Assembly: GCA_030424595.1 (NCBI GenBank)
Contig: JAUHWG010000017.1
Location: 1-64,000 of the forward strand
Source of the DNA: Polyangia bacterium
Lineage (GTDB): Bacteria > Myxococcota_A > Polyangia > Nannocystales > Nannocystaceae
Reading direction: 5' to 3'
DNA: 64,000 nt
Shown here: positions 53,601 through 61,315 of the stretch, piece after piece
How positions within the stretch are numbered: position 1 is the first letter of the stretch
Layout: every line of letters begins with the position of its first letter
Made by a program: the position numbers and the translations under genes
Notes under the pieces: generated by a model
The model's input: only the letters and a program-made list of their open reading frames with translations
Databases searched by the model: none
Told to the model about the DNA's origin: nothing

Positions 53601-55125
53601 GCCGCTGACGGTCGGGGCCCAGGCGGACCTCGAGTCCGACCGAGTCGCGCAGATCGTCCGCTGGTGCCGTCGACGGATCCCCGCCTTGATCGCGGCGGCG
53701 GCGGAGCGCTGGGAGGATCTCGGGGAGCCGGAGCGCGAGGCTCTATGGGTGCACATGCGCCCGCTCTTCGTCGAGCCCCACGCCCGTGAAGGTCGTCGGG
53801 CGCAGGTCGGTTGGCGGGCGGTGCGTGCCCTCCCCCTCTTCGCGGGGGCCGACGGCCGCGGGTACAGCGTCGACGAGCTCGAGCGGTCCTGCCGGGGTCG
53901 TCGTCTCCGCTGGATCTCGGCGCCCCGCTCGGACGCTCGCGCGAGCGTTCGCGGGGGTCCGCTGGTCGTTCTCGACGAGGAGCAGCGCCTCTGTCTGGGG
54001 GGGCTCTTTGTCCTCGAGAACTACGACGCGGTGCTGGCCCGCGAGGGCGCCCTGATCGCCAACGGCGCCCGCCCGCTCCCGGAGGAGGCGCCCGAGGACG
54101 CGCTGATCTCCCGGCGGAGCGTCGCCGCGGGCGGGATGCAGTGTTTGATGTGGCTCCCGGCGGAGTTTGACCCCGAGCTCGAGCTCGACTTCGGCGTCGG
54201 CGGGCTGGTCTTCGGCAGCGCGCCCGCATCTCCCTACCTGCGCTGCGCGGGGGCGATCGCCTGCGCCGATCCCTGCGCGATCGATGCCTTCGAGCCGCGG
54301 CAGCTCATCAGCCTCGCCAAGCAGGTCGCCGGGCTCTACGAGTCCCTCTGCGCGCGTCTCCAGTCGGGTCGGTTGGCGAAGGCGGCGCGGCCGGTCGCGA
54401 TCCGCTATCTCCGCTGGGTCTGCGCGGAGCTCGACCGGAGCTCCCCGGCGGAGCTCAGCCGCTGGCAGAGCCGCCTACGCGAGCGGATCACGGCAGCTCT
54501 GCCCGCGCTGCCCACGGGCGAAGCGGAGCGGAGCGGAGCTCGGGGTCCCTCGGTTGCGGGTGCAGGTGCGCCCGAGAACGAGGTCGAGATCGAGATCGAG
54601 ATCGAGGTCGAGCCCGAGGTCGAGCCCGAGGTCGAGCCCGAGATCGATCGGTCGGCCGGCGAGGGCTCGCCCTCACAGGGCCAGGTCTCGCCCGGTCCCT
54701 CGGGGGCGAGCGCGGGGACGGTCGTCGGCGACCGTCGCGGTGTCGCGGCCGCGGAGTTTGAGGCGTCGCGGACCGAGGACGCGGCCGGCGCGGCGCTGCT
54801 CCAGGCGTTGGTCGCCCAGCTCCGGCTCGCTCGCTTCGACCGGGTCGGGCTCCTCAGCGATCTGAACCTCGAGCGGCTCACCATGGGTTCGAGCCGTGGC
54901 CGCGGGATCGTCGACTCGGACGGGCACGGGCTCGTCATCAACCGCCGCCACCCGCTCGTCGCGGCTGCGCTGGCGCAGGTCGCCGAGACGGGAGGGGTCG
55001 AGGTGATGCACCTCGGGGCCCTCGCGTCCGCGGTCTACACCTTCGTCAACTGGCAGGCGGAGGCGGTCACGGACGACCACGAGCGCCGCTTTCTCGCCGA
55101 TCTCGCGGCGTATCTCGGGGGTTGA
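50584..55125 (+). CDS. Giant protein with degenerate GHKL-like N-terminus and repeated modules
   Basis: 1513 residues. Residues ~38-125 mirror the partner ATPase but without catalytic residues: YVLELVQAALLRGATAIDFR in place of the Asn-containing N-box, and MRFDGRPFTADEL in place of DNGxGM. Residues ~257-290 (GFLVVIEDSRLRKDVSQAKI) resemble the partner's middle-domain segment. Related patterns recur at about 485-520 (LLLVVEGDFKPTEFFDDVVR), 770-803 (SFAVVSDDRLTPGPSWNSVV) and 998-1027 (AFFIDPKLPLTVGAQADLES). A Glu/Val/Ile/Pro tract (~1333-1354) precedes a conserved-looking C-terminal ~150 residues. No signal peptide or membrane helix. I infer a cytoplasmic partner or scaffold for the ATPase. No named family is known to me. 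Confidence 0.8.
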   Translation: MPTTDDLIGSLIGDLRGEGVVDSEGRFTLDPAKAREKMRRFQLADPRRYVLELVQAALLRGATAIDFRIDADDMWMRFDGRPFTADELSNLYASLFADGEENDDLRALRQLALGVNAAMGMEPRRARVESGDVSLELRLDDADAIVEKGGGDGMTVIHVKQRLRPRVFLDFFRNLVGILDEERHLTERCAYAGIRITLNGKTIADGRREPAHALSWISLEGMDYVGSAALCASTTAELRLLKDGVWISSVELEDELHGFLVVIEDSRLRKDVSQAKIVEDAAYKRVVAACVDARWRLLEAVFEEYGANPELSKSMGWLWREALERYADVDGLRNVPVLRKIAGLVSWPSARGPERRISLLELVLAHQATGQIVYGRLRSRELDAGHVPTPAITDSSDLLWLRMVFGDKAIHRADLNRELRRVRGEASFRARKVAVELGPQLHCLARVKLRGRFRGELGLSDGAASAFWLVKDGSLLCKLDLNLPMRGLLLVVEGDFKPTEFFDDVVRDEAFAEDMFDILAGGVDLLAAAIDVVSELDRDSGRAGRIIGQVKRYLAAICSEDSALVILRRLGFGKRSREVQAAVGERLVPRLGVGRCQGERPHALTKAALFPTIGGGRRSLLEIDESLRSEGVVPFVARGVIPPTKSDSSILVLGRGDRRIVTGIFGEEVMEDNRSRVIAAAREADFMSKAPYDLDEELGFRMTLRLPLGRVDELTPIVMARFDRDGTSGFVCLAPNRIDDQLADTMEVTSTRLLLRGRSLCEHALSLGVGPSFAVVSDDRLTPGPSWNSVVEDGAFEVVAAALASALGEVLRRLSAEFPALPVTDRRWAGRILLHAAASAAKDGPVPLPAALQTLPIIDLLSGERSSLGQLRAQVDEEGIIEYVGEGRFPIREGERVAVISDAELADLEAVFGEGRLVDAGSRLTQGTYASGLRSRPPAPSSPSLPGDEVIAVDSMVGDGAEGVIALPRRAEPGLRLDLCSLGRHIGTYMIPESAPLRAFFIDPKLPLTVGAQADLESDRVAQIVRWCRRRIPALIAAAAERWEDLGEPEREALWVHMRPLFVEPHAREGRRAQVGWRAVRALPLFAGADGRGYSVDELERSCRGRRLRWISAPRSDARASVRGGPLVVLDEEQRLCLGGLFVLENYDAVLAREGALIANGARPLPEEAPEDALISRRSVAAGGMQCLMWLPAEFDPELELDFGVGGLVFGSAPASPYLRCAGAIACADPCAIDAFEPRQLISLAKQVAGLYESLCARLQSGRLAKAARPVAIRYLRWVCAELDRSSPAELSRWQSRLRERITAALPALPTGEAERSGARGPSVAGAGAPENEVEIEIEIEVEPEVEPEVEPEIDRSAGEGSPSQGQVSPGPSGASAGTVVGDRRGVAAAEFEASRTEDAAGAALLQALVAQLRLARFDRVGLLSDLNLERLTMGSSRGRGIVDSDGHGLVINRRHPLVAAALAQVAETGGVEVMHLGALASAVYTFVNWQAEAVTDDHERRFLADLAAYLGG
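54580..54645 (+). repeat. In-frame 6 bp tandem repeat (Glu-Val/Ile/Pro)
   Basis: Eleven GAGNNN units encode EV, EI and EP dipeptides inside the giant GHKL-partner gene. Likely a flexible acidic linker and a site of length variation. Confidence 0.9.
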
Positions 55126-55133
55126 GCGTCGGC

Positions 55134-56906
55134 CTAAAGGGCGACCGCGTTGGTCGTCCCGCCGGCGCTCGGCGCAGACGCGTCGCTGGCCACGGCGACG
55201 CTGGCCTTGTCACGGCTCTCCCTGTCACTGTGGGCGATCGTGTCTTCGTGGCCTCGGACCCCCTCGTCGAGGTCGAGCAGGGCGAGGATCCGAGTGCTCT
55301 GGGACTTGCCCTTGAGCTGAATGTCGTAGGGCTCGCTGACGATCGCCCGGTCGCCGAGGAGGCCGCGTGTGACCTCGGAGATCAGGATCTCCTGGCCGAG
55401 CAGCTTGCAGGTCGACTCGATCCGGGCGCAGACGTTCACCGAGTCGCCGATGACCGTGTAGTCGAGGCGCTGCGGGGCGCCGATGTTGCCGGCGATCGCC
55501 TCGCCGGTGTGGATGCCGATGCCGGTGCGCAGCGGGGCCATGCCCTCGGCGACGAGCTCCTCGTTGAGGGCGATCAGGCGCCGACGCATGCCGATCGCGG
55601 CCCTCACGGCTCGCAGCGCCGACTCCTCCGGGGCGAGGCGGACGGGGGCGCCGAAGACCACCATGATCGCGTCGCCGATGAACTTGTCGACCATCCCGCC
55701 CTGCTCGACGCACTCCTCGACCATCGTCGTGAAGTAGCGGTTGAGCAGCTTGACCAGCTTCGCCGGCGGGAGGTTCTCGGTCATCGGCGTGAAGTCGCGG
55801 ATGTCGGTCATCAAGACGGTGATGTCGAGCAGCTCGCCGCCGAGGTCGAGCCCGCCCTGGAGGACGATGTCGGAGACCTGGCGGTTGACGTAGCGGCCGA
55901 AGGCGTCCTTGATGAACTCGCGCTCCTCGAGGCCGCCGAGCATCTGGTTGACGGCGGCCATGAGCTGGCCGGCCTCGTCGCTGTTGCGCGGCAGCGCTCG
56001 GTTGCCGTAGCTCTCGGGCATCAGCTCGGAGAGCATCAGGGTCAGCTCTTCGAGGGGGCCTGTGATGTGACGGGCGACCAGGAGGCAGCCGCTGAGCGAG
56101 ACCGCGAGGCCGGCGACCGTGACCGCGAGGATCTTGAGGGCGAGGCCCGAGGTGTCACCGCTGGCGACCGCCGCCTCAGCGCCGCGGAAGGCGAGCGTAC
56201 CGGCGACCGCGGCTCCGACGACCGAGACGCCGACGATGACGATCGCCATCTTCGAGCCGAGCCCTAGGCGGATGATCCCGTCGCCCGAGACCGGCAGGCT
56301 CGGGTCGCGGCCCGACATGCCCTGGAGGATGTCGCGGACCCGGTAGTCGGTGAAGAGCCAGGCGAAGATCGCGTCGAGGAGCGCGGCCAGGAGGCCGCCG
56401 ACCGCGGTGTGCAGCGCGAGCATGACGCTGCCGGCGTAGAAGCCGGTGGCGACCGCGACCGCCGAGCTGACGACGAGGGCGGCGATGCCGACGGTCAGCG
56501 AGAGGAAGATCGGGTAGTTGAGCGCCTCCCGCCAGGCGGTCGGGTCGACGCCTTCGCCGGGGTCGTCGAGCCACGGTCGCAGGTGCTTGGTCAGGCGGAG
56601 GTGGGAGAGGTAGCAAAAGCCGATCGAGGCGGTGACGGCGACCGCGAGCGCGACCAAGAAGAAGCCGAGCGCGCCGGGGGGGAAGACCACCGAGAGGGTG
56701 ATGTAGAAGGCCCCGACCGCGGCCGCGGTCGAGCCGATGAGGATCGCTCCGCCGAAGATCTCGAGCATCCGCCGCGCGGGCGGGAGGGGCATGATCACGA
56801 CCCCTCCGCCGAGCAGCGGGCGGCTCAGCAGGTGGACCATCGACGTTCCGGCGAGGGACTCGGAGGCGGAGCGTCGCGGCGCCGGGGGCTTGACGGGGCG
56901 GCTCAA
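55134..56906 (-). CDS. Membrane-bound class III adenylate/guanylate cyclase with HAMP
   Basis: 590 residues from a TTG overlapping the upstream stop (TTGA); downstream ATGs such as 56840 are alternatives. About six membrane segments lie before residue 290, then a HAMP domain (RHITGPLEELTLMLSEL). The catalytic domain starts near residue 350: metal Asp in VLMTDIRDFTPM and DKFIGDAIMVVFG, then GIGIHTGEAIAGNIG and DYTVIGDSVNVCARIE. All catalytic positions look intact. It makes a cyclic nucleotide in response to a membrane signal. Coupled to the upstream PcrB-like gene. Confidence 0.93.
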   Translation of the reverse strand: MSRPVKPPAPRRSASESLAGTSMVHLLSRPLLGGGVVIMPLPPARRMLEIFGGAILIGSTAAAVGAFYITLSVVFPPGALGFFLVALAVAVTASIGFCYLSHLRLTKHLRPWLDDPGEGVDPTAWREALNYPIFLSLTVGIAALVVSSAVAVATGFYAGSVMLALHTAVGGLLAALLDAIFAWLFTDYRVRDILQGMSGRDPSLPVSGDGIIRLGLGSKMAIVIVGVSVVGAAVAGTLAFRGAEAAVASGDTSGLALKILAVTVAGLAVSLSGCLLVARHITGPLEELTLMLSELMPESYGNRALPRNSDEAGQLMAAVNQMLGGLEEREFIKDAFGRYVNRQVSDIVLQGGLDLGGELLDITVLMTDIRDFTPMTENLPPAKLVKLLNRYFTTMVEECVEQGGMVDKFIGDAIMVVFGAPVRLAPEESALRAVRAAIGMRRRLIALNEELVAEGMAPLRTGIGIHTGEAIAGNIGAPQRLDYTVIGDSVNVCARIESTCKLLGQEILISEVTRGLLGDRAIVSEPYDIQLKGKSQSTRILALLDLDEGVRGHEDTIAHSDRESRDKASVAVASDASAPSAGGTTNAVAL

Positions 56907-57604
56907 GTGTCCCTCAAGAGCCGATCGTAGAATTCTGCGGCCAGGGCCAGCGGGTCGCTCGCGTCTTCGTAGATGTCTGAGGGGGTGATCGCCGTCTGCA
57001 CGCCGAGGGCGAGGGCGGCGGCGGCCGAGGCCGGGCTGAACTCGTCGGAGACGACGAGGTGGAGGTCCGGGATCTCGCGCAGCCCCGCGATCAGCTTGTC
57101 GCTGATGCTGATCGCCGGGTCCTCGTAGTCGAGGGCGAGGTAGCGGTAGCCGACCATCCGGGCGTACATCGCGTAGCCGAGGATGATCTTCGGCGACGGC
57201 AGGAGGAAGGCGTCGAAGTACCAGCGCGCGGTCGAGTTGCCGAGGATCATGTAGGCGATCGGCAGGAAGGGCAGGTCCTGCTTGAGGATGTTCATCGCCG
57301 TCGCCACCGAGCCCGAGCCAAAGGGCCGCGCGAAGTGGGAGTTCGAGTTCATGACATCCGGCATCAGGACGACATCGGCGGGGCCGACCGAGTCGGGGCC
57401 GGCCGGGTAGAGCGCGACCGAGAGCTCGGTCTCCTCCTTGATCGAGCGGATCACGTCGACCAGGCAGGAGGAGCCGGTTCCGCCGAGGAGCACCTGCCGG
57501 TAGCCGATCTTCTCGAGCTCTCGATAGAAGGCCGGGTCTGAGAAGGTGTCCGGGTCGAGGAGGGGTAGGTAGCGGTCGAAGTTGTAGGAGAACTCGGGAT
57601 TCAT
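56903..57604 (-). CDS. PcrB/geranylgeranylglyceryl-phosphate-synthase-like protein
   Basis: 233 residues. The TIM-barrel pattern of GGGP/heptaprenylglyceryl phosphate synthases is visible: DPDTFSDPAFYRELEKIGYR, VLLGGTGSS, LYPAGPDSVGPADVVLMPDV followed by MNSNSHF, AYMILGNSTARWYFDA and the late VVSDEFSPASAAAALALGV. These enzymes join a polyprenyl diphosphate to sn-glycerol-1-phosphate, the first step of archaeal-type ether lipids, and occur in scattered bacteria. The phosphate-binding Gly-rich end (usually YGGGI) is altered here (VVSDEF), so activity needs confirming. The cyclase gene overlaps its stop. Confidence 0.75.
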   Translation of the reverse strand: MNPEFSYNFDRYLPLLDPDTFSDPAFYRELEKIGYRQVLLGGTGSSCLVDVIRSIKEETELSVALYPAGPDSVGPADVVLMPDVMNSNSHFARPFGSGSVATAMNILKQDLPFLPIAYMILGNSTARWYFDAFLLPSPKIILGYAMYARMVGYRYLALDYEDPAISISDKLIAGLREIPDLHLVVSDEFSPASAAAALALGVQTAITPSDIYEDASDPLALAAEFYDRLLRDT

Positions 57605-57763
57605 GCGTGTGCTCCGGCTCGTTCGCCGCCGAGGTTACACCAAGGCGCGCCGAACAACGCTAGGCGTGCGCGTCTTGCGCGGTCTCTTCTGTCGGCAAAT
57701 ACCCGCTCTTGGGGACATCTTCGGGCTGGCCGTCCGGTCCGAGCGAGTGCTAGAAGTGCGTTA

Positions 57764-58615
57764 ATGGATCAGAAGGGAACGAGCTTGACCTCTTCAACGC
57801 ATATGGAGAGCAGCCGCGCCCGAGATGCACAGACCTCGCGGATCCGCGTGCTCCACCTGGACCCCGACCAGATCGTCGTCAAAGAGGCGGCGCCCGACTT
57901 CGTCAAAGAGCTGCCTGACGAGGACGCGCTCGCGCAGCGGATCTCGCAGCAGACGGGCCTCGAGATCAGCGCGGACTCACAGCCGCTGGTCCCGCCGCCG
58001 CCGCCCTGGGACGAGGAGGGCTCGGCCCTCACCTCACTGGTCTCGGAGGCCCTCCGTCCGCTCCCGGAGCTGGCGGTGGGCGTGGGCGTAGGTTTTGAGG
58101 ACGATGAAGACGACGAGGACGACGGGCTGGTCGAGCTCGACGCCGCCGAGCTGCAGGAGATCGTCGACCCGCCCACGGGCGAGGTCGCGGCCGAAGCCGG
58201 AGACGGAGTCCCGCTCGAGATCGAGATCGTCGACGTGGAGGTCGAGCTCGACGCTGCTCCGCGGGAGCTCGCCAAGGTCGAGGGTCCGCGCCGGGTCGAG
58301 GAGCTCGACATCGATCTCGGCGATCTCAGCCAGCGCAAGACGCCGCCGCGCCGCTTGCTCCACTACCTGCGTGATCGTTTCATCGACGCCCCTGAGCAGG
58401 TCGAAGAGGCGTTGGCGGCCTACCGGGGCAAGTACGCGAGCGTCAGCGACTACGTCCGCGAGGTCATCGCCGGCGAGTCGATCTCGGACTGGCTCCGCCC
58501 CTACATCGACATCGACGCGCTCGCCCGGGACTGGCGCCGTGCGGGGATTGTCTGGGCGATCGATGATCCCGGCGGCAACGGTGAGGAGCCGGGGCTCCAC
58601 GTGTTCCTGAGCTGA
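57764..58615 (+). CDS. Acidic protein with ArdA-like C-terminal region
   Basis: 283 residues. The N-terminal ~190 residues are strongly acidic and low in complexity (GFEDDEDDEDDGLVELDAAE, then EIEIVDVEVELD). The C-terminal ~90 residues (EQVEEALAAYRGKYASVSDY, LRPYIDIDALARDWRRAGIV, ending GLHVF) follow the pattern of the last domain of ArdA antirestriction proteins (AYxGxYxSxEDF, YxDxExxARD, GHVF). ArdA mimics bent DNA through acidic surfaces and blocks type I restriction. Whether this chromosomal protein does so is unknown. It lies between the PcrB-like gene (divergent) and a kinase gene. Confidence 0.6.
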   Translation: MDQKGTSLTSSTHMESSRARDAQTSRIRVLHLDPDQIVVKEAAPDFVKELPDEDALAQRISQQTGLEISADSQPLVPPPPPWDEEGSALTSLVSEALRPLPELAVGVGVGFEDDEDDEDDGLVELDAAELQEIVDPPTGEVAAEAGDGVPLEIEIVDVEVELDAAPRELAKVEGPRRVEELDIDLGDLSQRKTPPRRLLHYLRDRFIDAPEQVEEALAAYRGKYASVSDYVREVIAGESISDWLRPYIDIDALARDWRRAGIVWAIDDPGGNGEEPGLHVFLS

Positions 58616-58928
58616 TCGGGCGAGCTGAGCTGGTGCGCCGGGTTTGGCCCGGTGAGCCGTGCTCAGCCGTGGAGCGTCACGCGGAGGAGCTATGTACATA
58701 GTTGCTCGCTGCGGTGAACGTGCCCCAACGAGCACAGCTCTGTCGTGATGAGCGAACGCTCGGCGTCGTCTCCTCGCAGGAGATGTGCTCGCCCACAACC
58801 GCGCCTCGGCGAGGTCGCGGCGGCGTCCCTCGGCGGAACCGCCGAGCCGCTGGGCGAGGGCGCGCAGGTTCACGGTCGAGCGTCGCCCCTGGGGCAGGCG
58901 CGGGACACCCAGGCCTGTATGATGGGCC
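58616..58928. other. 313 bp intergenic region with a perfect hairpin
   Basis: CTCGGCGG-AA-CCGCCGAG at 58829-58846 is a perfect 8 bp inverted repeat with a 2 nt loop. No T-run follows. The region ends with the TATGAT element ahead of the kinase gene. No credible ORF. Confidence 0.45.
58918..58923 (+). promoter_or_regulatory. -10-like TATGAT 5 nt before the kinase start
   Basis: TATGAT, GGGCC, then the GTG at 58929. A strong hexamer and very short spacing, consistent with leaderless transcription. Confidence 0.5.
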
Positions 58929-60374
58929 GTGGCTCGCCTCTCCGGCCGCGGCGATCGGGTCGCCGGCAACTACACGATCGATCGAGTCCTCGGTCGAGGG
59001 GGCTTTGGCACGACCTACGCGGCCCGCGACGCTCGCGGTGTGGAGGTCGCGATCAAGGAGCTCGACCTGCGCCACGTCGACGACTGGAAGAGCGTCGAGC
59101 TCTTCGAGCGCGAGGCCGCGGTGCTCGAGCGGCTGGACCACCCGCGGATCCCCAACTACATCGACTTCCTGCCGATCGAGGCGGACCGCGCCGGGCTCCT
59201 GATCCAGGAGCTCGCGCCCGGCAGGTCGCTCGATCGGGTGCTCGAGGAGGAGGGCCGGCTCGACGAGGGGAGGGTGGTCGCGATCGCCGAGCAGGTGCTG
59301 GACGTGCTCGCCTACCTCGGGAGTCTGAGCCCGCCGGTGGTCCACCGCGACATCAAGCCGGCGAACCTGATCCTCGATCGTGACGGGGGTGTTCGCCTGG
59401 TCGACTTCGGCGCGGTCAAGGACGCCGCCGGGCGGGCGTCGACGATAGGCTCGACGGTCGCTGGCACCTTCGGCTACATGGCGCCCGAGATCATCCGCGG
59501 GAGCGGTGAGCCGCGATCGGATCTCTACGCGCTCGGCATGACGATGATCGCCCTCCTCACCGGGCTCGCGCCGACGGACCTCCCGAGCAAGCGCCTCAAG
59601 CCCGAGTTTCGCGGGCGGGTGAGCTGCTCGGTGGGGGTGCTCGACGTCATCGATCGCCTGATCGAGCCGGTCCCGGACGATCGCTACGCGGACGCCAGCG
59701 CCGCCCGGGAGGCCCTCGCCGACGCGGTCGCGGCCGCAGCCTTCGACGATCCCGGGGCTGATCTCGGGGCGCTGGTCGCCGCCCGAGATCGCGATCTTCG
59801 GCGGGCCCAAGAGCACAAAGAGGTGCTCGAGCGCCGTCGACGAGAGGCGGCGGTCGCCAAGCTCGCGAAGCGGTCGCGGCGGGTGTCGGTGTCCGGCGGC
59901 GAGCAGACGCGGATCACCTTCGCCCCGCTGCCCCTCAGGGACCTGCTCCTGGAGCAGCTCCCTTGGGGGATCGGCTTCATCTTCGTCAACCCGGGCATCT
60001 TCATCATGATCGGGCTGGCGTTCCTCTTCATCCTTCAGTTCGAGCTTGAGGTGTTGCCTGGGATCCTGCTCTCGGTCTTCAGCTGGGCTACGGTGCTCGT
60101 GGGGCTGAACCTCTTGGTCGCGCAGATGCGCCGGAGCACGCTCATGCTCGACTTCACCGCGGACGGTCACTTCGCGCTCCACCGCGGAGATCCGCGGAAG
60201 GCGGAGCTGCTCGGTCGGGCAGAGGAACTCTCGGCGCGGATCTCCGACCCGAACCCGGCCAGGCTCGGCGCTCTCACCCTGCGATGCAACGGCTCGGCCG
60301 AAATCGAGCGCCTCTCGGCGGCCGATCTGACGACCCTCCAGGAGACGCTGCGGGGGCGATGCAGCGTCTCCTGA
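58929..60374 (+). CDS. Ser/Thr protein kinase with C-terminal membrane hairpin
   Basis: 481 residues from GTG. Hanks-type kinase (~14-270): GRGGFGTTYA P-loop, VAIKELDL Lys, VHRDIKPANLIL catalytic loop, DFGAVKD and GTFGYMAPEII. The kinase core is complete. A basic coiled stretch (LRRAQEHKEVLERRRREAAV) is followed by two membrane segments (LPWGIGFIFVNPGIFIMIGL and on, VLPGILLSVFSWATVLVGLN) and a ~90-residue C-terminal domain. Such kinases with a C-terminal membrane hairpin occur in myxobacteria and cyanobacteria. Targets unknown. Confidence 0.92.
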   Translation: MARLSGRGDRVAGNYTIDRVLGRGGFGTTYAARDARGVEVAIKELDLRHVDDWKSVELFEREAAVLERLDHPRIPNYIDFLPIEADRAGLLIQELAPGRSLDRVLEEEGRLDEGRVVAIAEQVLDVLAYLGSLSPPVVHRDIKPANLILDRDGGVRLVDFGAVKDAAGRASTIGSTVAGTFGYMAPEIIRGSGEPRSDLYALGMTMIALLTGLAPTDLPSKRLKPEFRGRVSCSVGVLDVIDRLIEPVPDDRYADASAAREALADAVAAAAFDDPGADLGALVAARDRDLRRAQEHKEVLERRRREAAVAKLAKRSRRVSVSGGEQTRITFAPLPLRDLLLEQLPWGIGFIFVNPGIFIMIGLAFLFILQFELEVLPGILLSVFSWATVLVGLNLLVAQMRRSTLMLDFTADGHFALHRGDPRKAELLGRAEELSARISDPNPARLGALTLRCNGSAEIERLSAADLTTLQETLRGRCSVS

Positions 60375-60426
60375 GCGAGCGGTGACGCCGGGACGGGGGG
60401 CCGTCATCGTGGCACCATCGCCGGTG

Positions 60427-61143
60427 ATGGCCGCACGTGGCGACGCTCGGGTCCCGACGCTCTTTTTTGCCTTCACGGCGCTGCTCCACCTCGCCGGGGT
60501 GCTCTCGCGCTTTGACCGGGTCTACGCGGCGTTGCCGACCTTCGTCCACGCGAGCCTCCTCTGCAGCCAGCTCCCGCTCCTCTTGGTCGAGGGCTACTTT
60601 CTCGACCGCAGCCTGAGCTCCGGCCGGAAGGGGTTTCCGACCTGGATGGCGCTGCCGAGCGGGCCTGTGCGATGGTCTTTGGCCCTGGCGATCACCTATC
60701 TCGGCCTCTTTGTTCTCCAGACGTGGAGCTTGGAGATCGGGGTCTTCGATCCGACGCCGCCGGAGGTGTGGCCGGACGCTCAGCGCCTCGGCTGGTTCGT
60801 CGGCTTCGCCGTGGTCGCCTCATTTCCGGCCTACATGCTCGCGACCTCGGCGATGCTGCCGGTGCTGCGCGTTCTCGTCTGGCCGCTGCGCCGCTTGCCG
60901 ACCGCGCTCGCGCTCCTCCTCGCGGTCGTGGCGGGTGGCGGCCTCTCGGTCGCGGTGTTGAGCCTGGCCGAAGCGGAGAAGAGCGACGCCTTCCGCGAGC
61001 TGGCCAGCCTGGTCGAGGCCCTGCGGGAGCACCCGTTGGAGGGGCTCGTGATGACCCTGGGGGGGCCGCTCCTCGGCGGGGCGCTCGGCGCTCTCCGTGA
61101 GCGTCTGGGCCGGCACCGTCGGTCTCAGCCGGCAGAGGAGTGA
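60427..61143 (+). CDS. Multi-pass membrane protein, function unknown
   Basis: 238 residues from MAARGDARVP; GTG codons at 60382 and 60409 are alternatives. About five hydrophobic segments: TLFFAFTALLHLAGVL, FVHASLLCSQLPLLLVEGYF, WSLALAITYLGLFVLQTWSL, FVGFAVVASFPAYMLA and LALLLAVVAGGGLSVAVLSL. A further hydrophobic loop (GLVMTLGGPLLGGALGALRE) lies near the end. No family recognised. It follows the kinase gene closely and could be co-transcribed. Confidence 0.65.
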   Translation: MAARGDARVPTLFFAFTALLHLAGVLSRFDRVYAALPTFVHASLLCSQLPLLLVEGYFLDRSLSSGRKGFPTWMALPSGPVRWSLALAITYLGLFVLQTWSLEIGVFDPTPPEVWPDAQRLGWFVGFAVVASFPAYMLATSAMLPVLRVLVWPLRRLPTALALLLAVVAGGGLSVAVLSLAEAEKSDAFRELASLVEALREHPLEGLVMTLGGPLLGGALGALRERLGRHRRSQPAEE

Positions 61144-61303
61144 TCCGTTCACCCGCGGGCGCTCGGGCCACGGCTGGGCGCCCGCGGATCCTCCGCGGAT
61201 CCTCCGCGCGACGGCAGCTCCCTAGCGCTGCGCGATCCCCCCATCGGCCGCGGTGCGCCCGTCGTGATCACCGGTGATCTCGCGGAGAGGTGGGTGGTCG
61301 CGC

Positions 61304-61309
61304 TAGTCT
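61304..61309 (+). promoter_or_regulatory. -10-like TAGTCT 6 nt before the HEAT-like protein start
   Basis: TAGTCT, CGGACC, then ATG at 61316. No ribosome binding site nearby. Confidence 0.45.
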
Positions 61310-61315
61310 CGGACC

